Program-made: the position numbers and the translations under genes
Notes under the pieces: model-generated
The model's input: the letters and a program-made list of their open reading frames with translations, nothing else
Databases searched by the model: none
Told to the model about the DNA's origin: nothing
NCBI GenBank assembly: GCA_948146395.1
Contig: OX411547.1
Coordinates: 55,171,566-55,235,565, forward strand
Origin: Fragum whitleyi
Lineage: Eukaryota; Mollusca; Bivalvia; Cardiida; Cardiidae
Reading direction: 5' to 3'
Length of the DNA: 64,000 nt
In this document: positions 12,155-23,643 of the stretch, piece by piece
Layout: the number at the start of each line of letters is the position of its first letter
How positions within the stretch are numbered: the stretch's first letter is position 1

Positions 12155-13462
12155 CAGTGGTCTCGCGATAGCTCGAACACACACGGGACCGACCAATTTG
12201 CTCGACTCATCGCATGATTCGAGTTAATGCCAGTAAGCAAAATTATCATCTATGAAGACGTTTCCCTTGTTTTTAAACCTACCTTTGCATAGATTGCCTT
12301 AAAAATATACAGTAGCTATGTAAAATACTCCTCGAGGAATAGTTTTACAAAATATATAACTCTGATTTAACTTGGTCAAATCGTAAGGGTTCAAAAGAGA
12401 AAAATCTACAAAAATCGATGAAGGTGTCAGTGTCAATGTTAGTAGTGTCTGTTCTCAGTACATAGGCTATTGAAAAGACAACATGTTAGATTTGGAAATT
12501 TTAATGAAAGGCACTTTAACAAGCTTATATTATTTCTTCCTAATAATATTTTCGTAGCTATCGTTGCTTAATGACAAAATTTTAGACATTTTATCAGTCA
12601 GAAGAAAGGCGAAGTTGTAAGCAATCCCTTCTTTTCTCACAGTGTTTTCCTAGGAGCTAACTTCCTCGGTACCCCAAAGAATTAAATTGTAAGGGTATTT
12701 CCTTAAATGGCATCTTTAAACAAAGAATAAAGTTTACAAATTTTTCATGATTTTTTTTGGGAATTTATCAAAAACTTTTCTTCAGCAGATAACAAAATTA
12801 AAAGTGAAGCAGGATTCAAGACAATTTAAAGTAGACGCATTTTTCTTTAACCACGTTTTAGTACCGAACACTGTCGATTGGCGACCGAAACATTGAAACT
12901 ACAGCTGAAAAAATTTGTTGTTATGATGTTTCGGTGGGCAATAGTCAATGTCCTTCGTTATAAAGATGAATAATTTGCTGAATTACTCACGATGATGATT
13001 TTCGAAAGTTTTTCAAAATGGTAATGAGCATTAATTTGACAAAAATGTACATTTGTTTTATCAATGTTTCAAAGTCTCTTAATTGTTTTCTTACACTCTA
13101 AAATTGAATAAGTGTGGCATTTAAAAAGGTGTGAAAACAAGTTGTCTGCTTCGTGGAGAACTCGTGAAAAGGCCTAAAGGTATTCTTTACGATGGGATGA
13201 AATAACAGATATGCATTGTAAGTTTATTTTGATGCAAAACAATAGATGTCATATAGGTGCGAACCCCTTTGCTCGAGAGAATGCAGTAAAATTTGACCAT
13301 GGGACTGAGATTGCTGTTCGAGCGATCGAGTAATCCCACGTTCGAGTTACTGCAGTAATAACCAACAAGAAAATTGAGAAAGACGCGTCGGGACCAGAAG
13401 GCTAGCTCAAGCTTTCGCATGAATTCGAGTTTTTGCCCTCTCGAGATAACGCGAGACCACTG
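12155..13462. mobile_element. Non-autonomous Tigger/pogo-like element (1.3 kb)
   Basis: Starts CAGTGGTCTCGCGATAGC and ends in the inverted form TAACGCGAGACCACTG, flanked by TA on both sides (12153-12154 and 13463-13464). Ends of the form CAGTNG..TCG..ATA.CTCGAA with a TA duplication are typical of Tigger/pogo members of the Tc1/mariner superfamily. It interrupts a tandem unit whose uninterrupted copy (TTCATATATATCCAAC, about 13548) serves as an empty site. Subterminal GTTCGAG-type motifs recur at 13316-13345 and 13425. No transposase frame is present. Confidence 0.8.
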
Positions 13463-13464
13463 TA

Positions 13465-13700
13465 TATCCAACATTTTATAAACCTTTATCTAGGAAATAG
13501 CTCTGTTTAAAACAATCTTCAATTTTTTCCTTAAATTGAGCCCCAAATATTCATATATATCCAACTTTTTATAAACCTTTAAATAGGAAATATAGCTCTG
13601 TTTAAACAGTGTTCATTTCTTTCCTTAAATTGAGCCCCAAATATTCATATATATCCAACATTTTATAAACCTTTAACTAGGAAATAGCTCTATTTAACAC
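13465..13700 (+). repeat. Tandem repeat, units of about 93-107 bp
   Basis: At least two and a half units of TATATCCAACATTTTATAAA ... AATAGCTCTGTTTAAA ... TTGAGCCCCAAATATTCATA. A further unit lies to the left of the 12155-13462 insertion, which split the array. Confidence 0.75.
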
Positions 13701-13944
13701 AAAAGCATATTATGGTATGTTGCTTAAAAGATCTACAGCAGGAACTCCCCATACATTAAGAAGGACCCCTAAGATTCAATTCCTTGGGTCCATTGGACCC
13801 CAATTTGTTGGTGTCACCCTAAAACACCATGACAAAATTGCATTAATAGGTGTTCATTGGGGTACATTTTTGCTATGCTAGCTCCCCTATTGTACGTCAA
13901 TGTTCAATTTTGAAAATGTCAAATATTTTTAAACTTTTCAGTTT

Positions 13945-14022
13945 CTGTTGCAAAGCAGTCTGAAAGTAGTTTATACCTCCTCCCAAAAGCAGTAATATAC
14001 CATGTTCAGCATGATAATTGTT
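13945..14022. mobile_element. Family A MITE right-end fragment
   Basis: Contains GCAGTCTGAAAG, ACCTCCTCCCAAAAGCAGTA and the right end GTTCAGCATGATAATTGTTAA. The left part is absent. Confidence 0.5.
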
Positions 14023-14089
14023 AACCTTGCAATTCCTAAATTAGATGCAAAAGCACCGCATACCCATACCAGCTCATGTCCACTAAAAG

Positions 14090-14205
14090 TTGGGAGGCAA
14101 ATGTAGCAAGTTTTGTGCCACTGTCAGGGATTGAAGATAGGACCCCATGATTGGAAGTCTACCAAGCTACTGCTTTCACTACAACACTGCAGCACCACAA
14201 ACTGT
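14090..14205 (-). mobile_element. Degenerate tRNA-derived SINE head
   Basis: Read on the minus strand it gives GTGTTGTAGTGAAAGCAGTA, GACTTCCAATCATGGGGTCC and TTCAATCCCTGACAGTGGCA. This is the layout of a tRNA-derived SINE: A-box-like region, anticodon-arm-like region, B-box-like TTCAATCCC. It is too degenerate for a tRNA gene. Confidence 0.45.
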
Positions 14206-14549
14206 ATGTCACTCATTTGATTGTGCGAATTTGTAATTTTTTATCATATTTAATATTTTTTGCACTCTTTTTGAAATTGAAGCAATTCTGGTATTTTGTT
14301 TCTCAACAGGTGCTAAACAATAACAGATTGCAGAGGAGAAACAATCAACTGTAATTTCAGGGGAAAAACAAACAAATCTATTTTTACATATTGCAGATCA
14401 TGGGTGTGGTACAATGTCTGAAAGTTTTTGTCAAATGAAAAATGTTGGCAGTTTTATGAGATAAATTTCTTGGTTGACTCCATGGTATAGCTCACATTAA
14501 AACTTCTTTTGATTGGTTGATTGGTCAATTGATTGATTAAATGATTAAT

Positions 14550-14901
14550 CAGGGGTGTGGAATTCCCATGCCTGCCTTGTCCGACATGGGTTTTTCTACC
14601 TGCGGACAAGTAAGTTTTTCTATGCCACTTGTCTGTGGACAAGTAAATACCAGGACAAATATCAGAATGGTACTTAACAGATCTAAGAGATTGGTTATCA
14701 TAATGTTAATATCAAAGGGTAGAAAATCTTGTTTTTAATGAAGACAATACTGGACTCCAGTGTTTTCTTTATTAAAAAACAAAGTATTCTAAAAAACAAT
14801 TGATTTTCTTTTTTGCAGACAAGTTCTTTTTGATCCTGGACAAGTAGAAAATATTACTTGTCCAGGGAAAAGTGGAGAAAGTCTGTATTTCAACACCCCT
14901 G
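14550..14901 (-). mobile_element. hAT-like MITE with exact 8-bp target duplication
   Basis: Element of 352 bp, starting CAGGGGTGTGGAATTCCC and ending TTTCAACACCCCTG. It is flanked by TGATTAAT at 14542-14549 and again at 14902-14909, the 8-bp duplication expected for hAT. It is the opposite-orientation homologue of 341-697 and 6190-6527. No transposase coding. Confidence 0.85.
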
Positions 14902-14952
14902 TGATTAATCATTAATTGAAATGTTTGGAAGTTTGAGAGGGGAAATTAATAT

Positions 14953-15196
14953 TTAAACAGTCGTCATGCTGGACCTGGAATATACCTGCCATTACAGGAG
15001 GTAAAGACAAAGAGCTGCCTGTACAAAATATGCCGTCTGATCTTACCACTTGTTATTCCATTTTTATAACAGAAAAGTTTGAAAATCATATAACCAAAAT
15101 AAACTCTTTCTCACAATTAATGCATCCAGAGCTTTCAGCACTTTGATATTATTACTATTTTTACCAAGGTTTTTTATTCAGCACGACAAGGGTTAC
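14953..15196. mobile_element. piggyBac-like MITE (family A), opposite orientation
   Basis: Begins TTAAACAGTCGTCATGCTGG and ends TTCAGCACGACAAGGGTTAC. It contains the GGAATATACCTGCC, GAGGTAAAGACAAAGA and CTTTCAGCACTTTGAT blocks seen in the 30938 and 62060 copies. Confidence 0.65.
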
Positions 15197-15384
15197 CCTG
15201 CCTTTGTAATTTTCTCATTTTTTTAGAAAATTATAATGCTGTTAAATTAGTTTTATAATTCATGGCGTTTCTTGCAAATGAAATATTATGTTATAACAAA
15301 GTTTGATCAGTCTGTTTAAATGACAACGAAACTGCACAAACTGCATTTTGAACGATTTCACAATTTTTTGTTAGTCAGCAGAGA

Positions 15385-15820
15385 CAATCTTTAATCTCAA
15401 TTTCATCAAAAGGCGACTGAAATGCAGTAACTACAGCTTCAATAAAGCTGTAGTTACAACATTCCAGTCCCCCAGCAAAGATTTATAGCATCTGTGGGGT
15501 ATTGGTTCCATTAACTATGCTGAAAATGGCTAATATTTGGCAGACAATTTAAACAGAATACTTAATCCCCTTGGAATCTCTTTAATCTCAATCTTTGTCT
15601 TCTATTTTCTATAACTATATTGACATTTTTCATTCAGATTGGGAGAATTACTTCATATTGAAGTCAAACAGACTATAAATACAACTTGAATAAAGGTGTA
15701 GTTTCAACATTTCAGTAAATAAATGCCCAACAATTTTAACAAAATACTTCATCCCCATGGTATCTCTTTAATTTCAATTTTATCTTCTATTAACTATAAC
15801 TATATTTACTACTCTCATTC
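15385..15820 (+). repeat. Two-unit direct repeat, about 250 bp
   Basis: AATCTCTTTAATCTCAATCT with TCTTCTATTTTCTATAACTA recurs as ATCTCTTTAATTTCAATTTT with TCTTCTATTAACTATAACTA. The first unit carries a short perfect hairpin AACTACAGCTTC...GCTGTAGTT at 15429. The following 300 bp to 16126 shows nothing recognisable. Confidence 0.5.
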
Positions 15821-16126
15821 TGATGTGGTGCATTAGTTGATGACTGAATATAAAAAGATTGAAAGTGCCTTTTGATGAATTAAAGAATTTTAAAATTTAA
15901 AGTTATGTCATGTAATCATATGTGGTTGATTAGTTGATGACCGAGTCCAAAAAAGGTTGTAATTGACTTTTCATACATTACATGACTTGTATAGCTAAAT
16001 TCATGAAAAAATCATTTTCTCATTAGCCTATTTTTATCAAATAACGTAAGACAATTTGCTGGAGAAAATTTAACAGTCACATTAAACCACCAATGAGACA
16101 GCAAATGTGCCAGTGATAAAGCTTTA

Positions 16127-17728
16127 CAGGGTTTGCCACTAAGGGGAGTCTGGGAGTCCAAGACTCCTTGTTTACCAGTTGGACTCCTTTGATTTGCAAG
16201 TAAGGAGTCCGCTGGACTCCTGGGGTTGAAAGGAAATATTTTGAACAAGAGGACCAAGATGGTCCTAGATTGCTCACCTGAGTCTCTTTGACCCCTGGGA
16301 CAACACATTAATTAGATAGGCAGATGTCAAAAAGAAGATAATTGCCTAAGATCAATACCATGGAACATTTTCAGCGAAGAGCAAGACAGATATGCCTTTT
16401 TGCTCTTTGATTCTATGTAAAAAGGGATGCACCCAGGTGGACCCCAAATGTGACCCCAGGGTCTTGATATGTACAAACTTGGAAGAGGTCCATAAGATGA
16501 TACTACATACTAAATATGAAAGCTGTCTGCCTTCTGGTTTTAGAAAAGAAGATTTTTGACGGTTTTCCTATTTTCACCCATCATGCTCAGATGAGCTGAA
16601 ACGGATGCGCCCGGGTGGAGCCCAAATATGACCTAAGGGTCTTGATATGAACAAACTTGGTAGGGGCCCCTAGATGATGCTACATACCAAAAATGAAAGC
16701 AGTGTGCCCTCTGGTTTCGATTAAAGAAGATTTTAAAAGATTTTTGCTCTTCCATTCTATGTAAAAAGGGTTGTGCCCGGGTGGAGCCCAAATATGATCC
16801 TAGGGTCTTGATATGAACAAACTTGGTAGAGGTCCACTAGATGATGCTACATACCAAATATGAAAGCTGTCTGCCTTCTGGTTTCATAGAAGAAGATTTT
16901 TGAAGATTTTCATTTTTTTACCCTTCGTGCTCTTAAGAGATAAAGGGATGCACCCGTTCAAATCTTAAATATGACACAAGGGTCTTGATATGAACAAACT
17001 TGGTAGAGGCCCACTAGGTGATGCTACACACAAAATATTAAAGCTGTCTGCCATCTGGTTTCAGAGAAGAAGATTTTTAAAGATTTTCACTCTTTGATTC
17101 TAAGAAAAAAGGGTTGGGCCCGGGCAAAGCCCAAATATGACCCCAGGGTCTTGATATGAACAAACTTGGTAGAGGTCCACTAGATGATGCTACATACCAA
17201 ATATGAAAGCTGTCTGCCTTCTGGTTTTTTAAAGATTTTCATATTTTCACCCTTTTTGTTAAGGGTAAAGGGAAAGTTAAGGGTGGATTTCATTTATATG
17301 AACAACTTTGGTAGAGCTTGACCCAAGGAACATCCCTGCCAAGTTTCATCAAGATTGGCCCACTGGTTTAGGAGGAGAAGATGTTAAAAGAAATTGTGGA
17401 CGACGGACGTCGCACGACTGACGACGGACATTCTACGATCCCAATAGCTCACCATGAGCACTTCGTGCTCAGGTGAGCTAAAAACAAATGCACAAAACTT
17501 GTTGGAGAGGAGCATTTGCTTGCATCCTGTATTGTTTTGAGAATAAAACTCTTCTTTGGTAGAACATTGTGGAAAAGAGGAAATTGCTTATAACAAGCAA
17601 TTTCTTCTTTTCCACAACGTTCTCCAATTATGAAAATTTGGACTCCTTACTTTGAGCTTGGACTCCTTGATTTCATGTGTTAGGAGTCCAATTGACTCCT
17701 AAATCTAAGGAGTTAGTGTCGACACCTG
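16127..17728 (+). mobile_element. hAT-like element carrying a nested tandem-core element
   Basis: Left end CAGGGTTTGCCACTAAGG, right end GGAGTTAGTGTCGACACCTG, imperfectly inverted. Outer segments repeat GGAGTCCAA and GGACTCCT motifs. A hairpin, GAGGAAATTGCTTATAAC and AAGCAATTTCTTCTTTTCC (17578-17618), matches the internal stem of the 34149 copy. GCTTTA occurs just outside the left end and at the right junction, a possible part of the target duplication. The middle is occupied by 16245-17481. Confidence 0.55.
16245..17481 (+). mobile_element. Tandem-core element (CTTGATATGAACAAACTTGG core)
   Basis: Left end GAACAAGAGGACCAAGATGG with TTGCTCACCTGAG, then about five core units of 165-175 bp marked by CTTGATATGAACAAACTTGG (about 16463, 16642, 16807, 16982, 17142). 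Next come a GACGGACG-rich tract and a right-end hairpin, GAGCACTTCGTGCTC, running into GGTGAGCTAAAAA. The organisation matches bivalve pearl or Helentron-associated elements; that class is an inference from structure. No coding potential. Confidence 0.7.
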
Positions 17729-17781
17729 CTTTAGTAATATGTATGATCTAAAAGAACGATGAGTCAATTTGCTCTCAAAAT

Positions 17782-18115
17782 TTGGATGACTACCCTGCAA
17801 AAAATTCAAGAACTTGTTCTAGAACATTCTAGAACTTCTTGAACTAGTTCTCAAGCCAGTACTTTAACTTTGGTTCTTGAACTACCATTCAAGGTCTTTG
17901 AACTTGAGTTCTAGTACTATAGTTCAAGTACTGGTTCAAGATCTAGTTCTAGAACTGGTTCAAGATCTAGTTCTAAGTTCAAGAACTAGTGTTAAAATAA
18001 TTCAGGCTCTTGTTCTATAAGTTCAAGAACTAGTTACCATACCAGTTCTAGAACTAGGAGTAATTGGACCACCATTTAATGTTCTAGAACCAGTTGTTGA
18101 ACTTTTTTGCAGGGT
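17782..18115. mobile_element. MITE made of TTCTAGAA / GAACTAGTTC palindromes
   Basis: About 330 bp filled with variants of AGTTCTAGAACT and CAAGAACTAGTTC, bounded by CCCTGCAAAAAATTCAAG on the left and the inverted TTGAACTTTTTTGCAGGG on the right. It is a low-complexity element with inverted ends and no coding potential. From 18116 to 18530 nothing else is recognisable. Confidence 0.7.
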
Positions 18116-18534
18116 CAGATGTCAGCCAGAGCATGTCAGAGGAGATTGATCTGCAATTGGAGAATAAAATATCGAAGTTTTTGTATTTCAAACTGATCAG
18201 ATCATGTCTGTCTGTCAAATGTTTTCTGCCTGATTGAGGTCTTGTTTATGACAACTGACAAACATGCAATTAGCAAGTAGTCAAGGTAAACAAACCTGTC
18301 CACAGGTCAAACAATTATCACTAAACACATGGTTTCTTTCAGACCATTAAACTTTGCAAAGAAATACTTTTAGGATTTTTTAAACCAGAATACATTTTCA
18401 AATTTCAAAATCAGGGCCCAAGGTTATAAAACTTTATAAAAAAAATGTTAAATTAATTCAAATAATGTATAAACATTTTAAAGATGAAATAATGAGTTGT
18501 TATAAATAACAACACGGCTCGGCTGCAGGTGCTG

Positions 18535-18790
18535 GATAATGCAGAAAATCTTAGTCAAAAAAGGGGTCATAACTCATAAAAAAATACTTCCAGAGTTATT
18601 CCCCTTGATAGTCTGGACAGCTCTTATGATTGTGACCACATATATAAAGTTTCATGAAGATATCTTCAATAACAATCGAGATATGACCAAGAATAAAGTT
18701 TGTCATGCCAAAGCCTTCACCAAATTTATAACACCAACGAGAATGGCACCAAGGTGATCATAATATCTTTGGTTTTCACCAAAAACAGCC
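18535..18790 (+). repeat. Single core-like unit, related to 57430-57610
   Basis: AAAAGGGGTCATAACTCATA and AAAGTTTCATGAAGATATCT with TCAATAACAATCGAGATATG resemble AAGTTATCTTCAATAACAAC and AAAGATATGAG near 57520. Probably a worn unit of a tandem-core element. Short frames through it are not credible genes. Confidence 0.4.
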
Positions 18791-18865
18791 CAGCTAAAAA
18801 TTGGTCTCAGAATAAGAACTTTCCAGTACCTCTTACACTGTCATCCCAAAAGACACAACACCGTG

Positions 18866-18951
18866 CATATCGATGGCTCAGTGCAAAACGGTTGTAACTG
18901 CCTATATGTTTATAGGCAGTTACAACTGCTTTGCACTGAGCCACCGATATG
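18866..18951. mobile_element. Hairpin MITE (family B)
   Basis: Almost perfect palindrome: CATATCGATGGCTCAGTGCA, then GTTGTAACTGCCTATA, a short loop, and the complementary arm to CTGAGCCACCGATATG. No room for a protein. Confidence 0.8.
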
Positions 18952-19264
18952 TACATGTAATCTGATTTACAGATTTAGTATAAAATTGCACAAATAGAAA
19001 TAAGGAACACTATTTTAAACAGATCAAGTATAACGGAATGAAAAAGGTGAAATTTAGTAGGGGAATTCTTATTTCAAGGTTTATAGCAATGGGCCTTGAT
19101 AACTTAGATCTGACAGGTTTTTGTCTGTCTGTTAATGGACTGGAACTGAATGCAGGCCCAATGGACAGTTCTGATCACAGAAATTCTGACAAACAGACAG
19201 CAGGCAGTGCACTGACCTGAACCTCTAACCTTCTGTAATTATAACCCTTACTTCTGTTAAACTT

Positions 19265-19500
19265 CTTAGGCCGCCATCATAGGAGAGTGGATAAGTGCGT
19301 TGGAATGTCAATCTAGAGGTCCTGAGTTTGATCCCCTACGACAGCACTAATTCTTTCCTACTATTTGTCTCTCTCCAATGGGTTGTTAATCACAGACCTA
19401 TGTGAGATAGCAGCTGGAGGCTAGGAAAGGATGTGATGGTTGTACTGGTGAGAGAAATACCAGGAATCCATTGTTAGGTGCTCTAGCCGCCGTGATAAAA
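19265..19500 (+). mobile_element. tRNA-derived SINE
   Basis: The head GGAGAGTGGATAAGTGCGTT (A-box-like), GTCAATCTAGAGGTCCTGAG and TTTGATCCCC (B-box-like) has tRNA layout. It is followed by a tRNA-unrelated body containing CTCTCTCCAATGGGTTG and GGCTAGGAAAGGATGTGATG. It cannot fold into a complete tRNA and is best read as a SINE. It ends just before the 19504 element. Confidence 0.55.
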
Positions 19501-19503
19501 CTG

Positions 19504-21175
19504 AACAAGAGGACCGTTGGCCCTGGGTCGCTCACCTGAGGAAAAAGCTTCATTACCTAGGTATGTTCATGCAACCACAGATAATCAGATAACATTTGAA
19601 ATAATCCTCCCCCTTCTGCTCCTCCCCTGGTCATTATTTATTTAAGCTTTTTTCATAAAAGGTCTGTGATCAGCTAATCTATGCCAGATATACAGGCTGA
19701 GTCTGAGACTTTTAAAGTTTTCTTTAATGAGTTGATCAATCCATGTCAAATATAAAGGCTGTAGGGATTCAAAATTCTCAACAAAGTACTCCCCCTCCCC
19801 CAAGATGCTCTGCACCTGGTGAATCTACAGTCATGATTTTAGCTAATTCAATTAATGGCCATATGCTGATCATCCATACCAATTTTCAAGTCTGTAGGAC
19901 TCCTGGTTCATTAGAAGAAGTTTAAAGATTTCAAAAACGATCCAAAGTACTACCCCCTCCCCAAGACACTCATTACCTGGTGACCCTACAGTCATGATTT
20001 TAGCTATTTTTATTAATGTCAATATATTGATCACCCATGACAATTTTCAAGTCTGTAGGGTTCCTGCTCCAGGAGGAGAATAAGGTTAAAGATATCAAGA
20101 TTGTTCCAAAGTACTACCCCCTCCCCCCCTAATGCTCCGCATCTGGTGGCCCTACATTCATGATTTTAGCTATTTTATTTTAGATCCATATGCTTATCAT
20201 CCATGCCAATATAGAAGTCTGTAGGGCACCTGGTTCATTAGAAAATGAAGGTTAAAGTTACAAAATTTTCACAAAAGTACTACCCCCTCCCCCCTGGTGC
20301 TCCGTACCTGGTGGCATTACAGTCATGATTTTAGCTATTTTCATTAAGGTCTATGATCTGATCCTCCATGCCAATTTTCAAGTCTGTAGGGCATGTGGTT
20401 CAGAAGAAGAAGAAGGTTAAAGATTACAAAATTTTCACAAAAGTACTACCCTCTCCCCCCTGGTGCTCCGCACCTGGTGAATATACAGTCATGATTTTAG
20501 CTATTTATATTAAGGTCTATATGCCTATCATCCATGCCAATATTCAAATCTGTCAGGCTCCTGGTTCAGAAGAAGATGAAGGTTAAAGATTACAAAAATT
20601 TCACAAAAGTACTAGCCCCTCCCCCCTGGTGCTCTGCACCTGGCGGCCCAACAGATATGATTTTAGCTATTTTTATTAAGGTCTATGAGCTGATCATCCA
20701 TGCCAATTTTCAAGTCTATAGGGCTCCTGGTTCCGAAGAAGAAGAAGGTTAAAGATTACAAAATTTACCCAAAGTACTACCACCTCCCCCCTGGTGCTCC
20801 GCACCTGGTGGCCCAAAAGATTTGATTTTAGCTATTTTTATTCAGGTCTATGAACTGATCATCCATGCCAAGTTTTAAGTCTGTAGGACTACTGGTTGAG
20901 TTGAAGAAGAATTTTAAAGATTTTCTTAAAATTTCACCTTTTGTTGCCATAGCAACCAGATTTTTTCATGGATTTCAATTCTTTTAGCTATTTTTGAAGG
21001 GGACCACCTAAGCAACATTTCTGTAAAATTTGGTGTTAATTGGCCTAGTAGTTTAGGAGGAGATGTCGTTTAAAGAAATTGTTGACGGACGCCGGACGAC
21101 GACCGACGGACGGACGCCGGATGAAAGGTGATCACAATAGCTCACATGAGCACTTCGTGCTCATGTGAGCTAAAA
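19504..21175 (+). mobile_element. Tandem-core element (GATTTTAGCTATTT core)
   Basis: Left end AACAAGAGGACCGTTGGCCC with TCGCTCACCTGAG. About seven units of 163-171 bp follow, marked by ATGATTTTAGCTATTTT (about 19835, 19998, 20161, 20325, 20496, 20657, 20823) and TACTACCCCCTCCCCCCTGG. A GACGGACGACGACC-type tract and a right hairpin, GAGCACTTCGTGCTC, into TGTGAGCTAAAAA close it. It shares only its ends with the 16245 element; the cores are unrelated. Long frames inside are by-products of the repeat. Confidence 0.75.
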
Positions 21176-21253
21176 ATGTTGAAAGTAGCATTAAACGCCA
21201 TTCAATCAATCAATCTGTTAAGCTTCTCATGCTGTTCATGACACATTCCTACT

Positions 21254-21600
21254 GTAGGGATCAACGCTAACACAGGTCCTCAGGCCCAAGACCTATGAAT
21301 TTTAGGGAGGACTGGTACTGTTGCCATGCTGCAGGTCCTTTAGGCCTGTACTAAATGGTAGTACTTAGTATTTCAAATCTGTCCAGTTTTGTAAAAGTAA
21401 TTGCCTTTCCAATACTTGCATTTGCATTTACAAACGAAAAACATGGTAGATAAAGAAGAAATTGCTAAATTTGCTTGTCAAAAGCAATTTCTTCTTTTCA
21501 AACAATGTTTTCCTTGCAATTTATCCCATTACAATACTGGATACCTTGGTAAGAAAAAAAACAAAGGGAATTTTCCCCCCAAAAAGCCAGGTTGAGTTAT
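21254..21600 (+). mobile_element. hAT-like element fragment (CAGGGRTCGACACTAAC family)
   Basis: Left end GTAGGGATCAACGCTAACAC, GATTTTAGGGAGG-like block and the internal stem GAAGAAATTGCT ... AGCAATTTCTTC (21459-21500). The right end is missing. Confidence 0.5.
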
Positions 21601-21902
21601 GGCTCTTGTGCACTACGTTAACTGAGCCATCAGAATGTAAGTGAGGAAGATTAACAAAAATCTGCACACCGATAAATTAAACAGCAGAATGTCAGGGACA
21701 GATAAATGGCATATCTTGTTTATAAATTCCGATATGCCAGAAAACATATCAACAAAGCTTCCGGATGCTGTGGCCCTGCTATTATTCCTGAGAGTTTTGA
21801 TAAACTGCCAACGACACATGTCAACCATGGCATTCAAGCAAGGGAACCAGTACATTCAGGGCTTGGTGCAAAACAGTTTTAACTTAATGACATATATGTT
21901 AT

Positions 21903-21978
21903 GATGGCTCAGCACAAAAAAGTTGTAACTGCCTATAAACATATAGGCAGTTACAATACTATTTTGCGCTGAGCCATC
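21903..21978. mobile_element. Hairpin MITE (family B)
   Basis: GATGGCTCAGCACAAAA with GTTGTAACTGCCTATA, a loop, then TATAGGCAGTTACAA and TTTTGCGCTGAGCCATC. Confidence 0.8.
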
Positions 21979-22397
21979 TTAGTGCATTTATGCCCATGTT
22001 ACTCATTTCATCTATTCATATACCTTACTGAATTTTCCAACTCATGCTTAAATTTTCAACAGTAGTTATGATATTTTGCTTGCCAACCAACCAAATGATA
22101 ATGATTATTTCTGATTTCCAACTTCATAACCAAATTTTTGGCAAAATTTCAGGGATCATCACTCTGGATCCATGCAATAGACTCTTATTTTGGTGGTCTA
22201 AATAAGGTTGTGCCTAAGTCACAATATATTATGCTGCCACATGACTGCATGCCAGAAAATCAGCAAGCCCCAAAAAGCTGGGTGACTAAGAACATTCTGT
22301 TCTTTCTGTCCATAAATAAATTAGGAGTTGTATTCACAATAATTTGTGAATGTATGTAAGAACGGACAGACAGACAAAGATATAGAGGATCATCATT

Positions 22398-22534
22398 TGT
22401 TTCAGTGTAAGATCGATTTATATTTCATTGAGTGAACAATAACAGCTCTATTTTCACGAGTGGCAGAGCCACAAGTGAAAATATAGCTTTTTGTTGTTCA
22501 TGAAATGAAATATTAATCGATCTTACTCGAAAAC
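22398..22534. mobile_element. Long inverted repeat / foldback MITE
   Basis: About 60-bp arms: GTAAGATCGATTTATATTTC ... TATTTTCACGAGTGGC and the inverted GCCACAAGTGAAAATATAGC ... AATCGATCTTAC. CpG-containing sequence with TGACGTCA-like sites follows at 22620-22680. From 22535 to 23297 nothing else is identified apart from a worn family A end near 23095-23190. Confidence 0.65.
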
Positions 22535-23297
22535 AAACGATTATTTTATTTCTTTAATGCAAAAATGAGACAAAATGTGAAATTTCAAGGACATCTTTTC
22601 GTAAAGCGCGTCATTTTGCACGTGATTGCTATGCAACGTTCGTTGTGACGTCACTTATTTCGCCCTGCATGGATGACGTCAGAAAGGATGAAATGCACAG
22701 AATCAGGGTATAAGTTTTTGATAATTTCACTGCTTTTGCAGTGAGATTATTAAGTGATAATCTACCGTTATTTTTCGATAAACCACCAAAAAGCATTAAA
22801 GAAGATACTAATATACAACCACATTTGGTAATGTATAAAAATGGTAAAATAATAAACCCATTGTCCAAGCTAATAGGTCGATTATTATTTCACATAATGA
22901 AACAACAGGTGTTTTGAATTAGAGCTTATCAATACCTACTTAATTTGCCATTACATCTCTATTCTTAGTTCCTGAAAATCTTATGGAACACTTCTGTACA
23001 ACTACTTGAAAGATAAGTAAAAATTCCTTTGGAATTAAATTAAAATGTTTTTTTATATATATATATTGATTGAAGCCATAATCAGTTAAAAATTAATCCA
23101 AATGTCGTGCTGGATAAGAATAAATCAGCATAATTGTTTAGATTAATTAAAATTAAAGTGCTTAAAGCACTGGATGCGCTTATTGTGCCAGTCAATTTAT
23201 ACAGAAAAACTTGCATCAGGGGACCACATAGAGGACCAATAATAAGCGGTTGCTTATGGAAATGGTCTCTTAATACAATATTTAATGACATACTTCT

Positions 23298-23380
23298 TAC
23301 TGAATCCTATGATGTTCGATCCCATAAGAACCATCTCATTGAGACGATTCTAATGGGTTCTAGCACCGTAAGATTCAGTA
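23298..23380. mobile_element. Hairpin MITE (family C)
   Basis: TACTGAATCCTATGATG ... GAACCATCTCATTGAGACGA ... TAAGATTCAGTA forms a long imperfect palindrome centred on TCTCATTGAGA. Relatives are at 33309-33384 and 44021-44117. Confidence 0.65.
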
Positions 23381-23643
23381 ATATTTTTTTCATTTAAGAA
23401 TGTCAGTTTTTTTTGAGATTTTGCCTACGGTGAAGGGACTTTTTATGATGGTCACTTAATAAAAGTGGTCACTTAATAGAGGTGGTTGCTAGAGCAATAT
23501 TGACTGTATGCAGTAAATTTAATTTGTAGACTTTCTGGTTTAAATCAAAGGCCTGAAAGGCCTGAATGCAGTCAGGACGGAACAATATTTGAGTATTGAA
23601 ATATTTCAATTATAACAAATTCTCTAAAATCTAAGGCTAAAAT

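Noticed and set aside
19266..19345. tRNA gene on the plus strand
   Set aside because: The acceptor stem is not paired and a SINE-like body follows; treated as a tRNA-derived SINE.
21613..21904. Overlapping 80- and 87-codon frames on both strands
   Set aside because: No family signal, overlapping on opposite strands, and next to a hairpin MITE.
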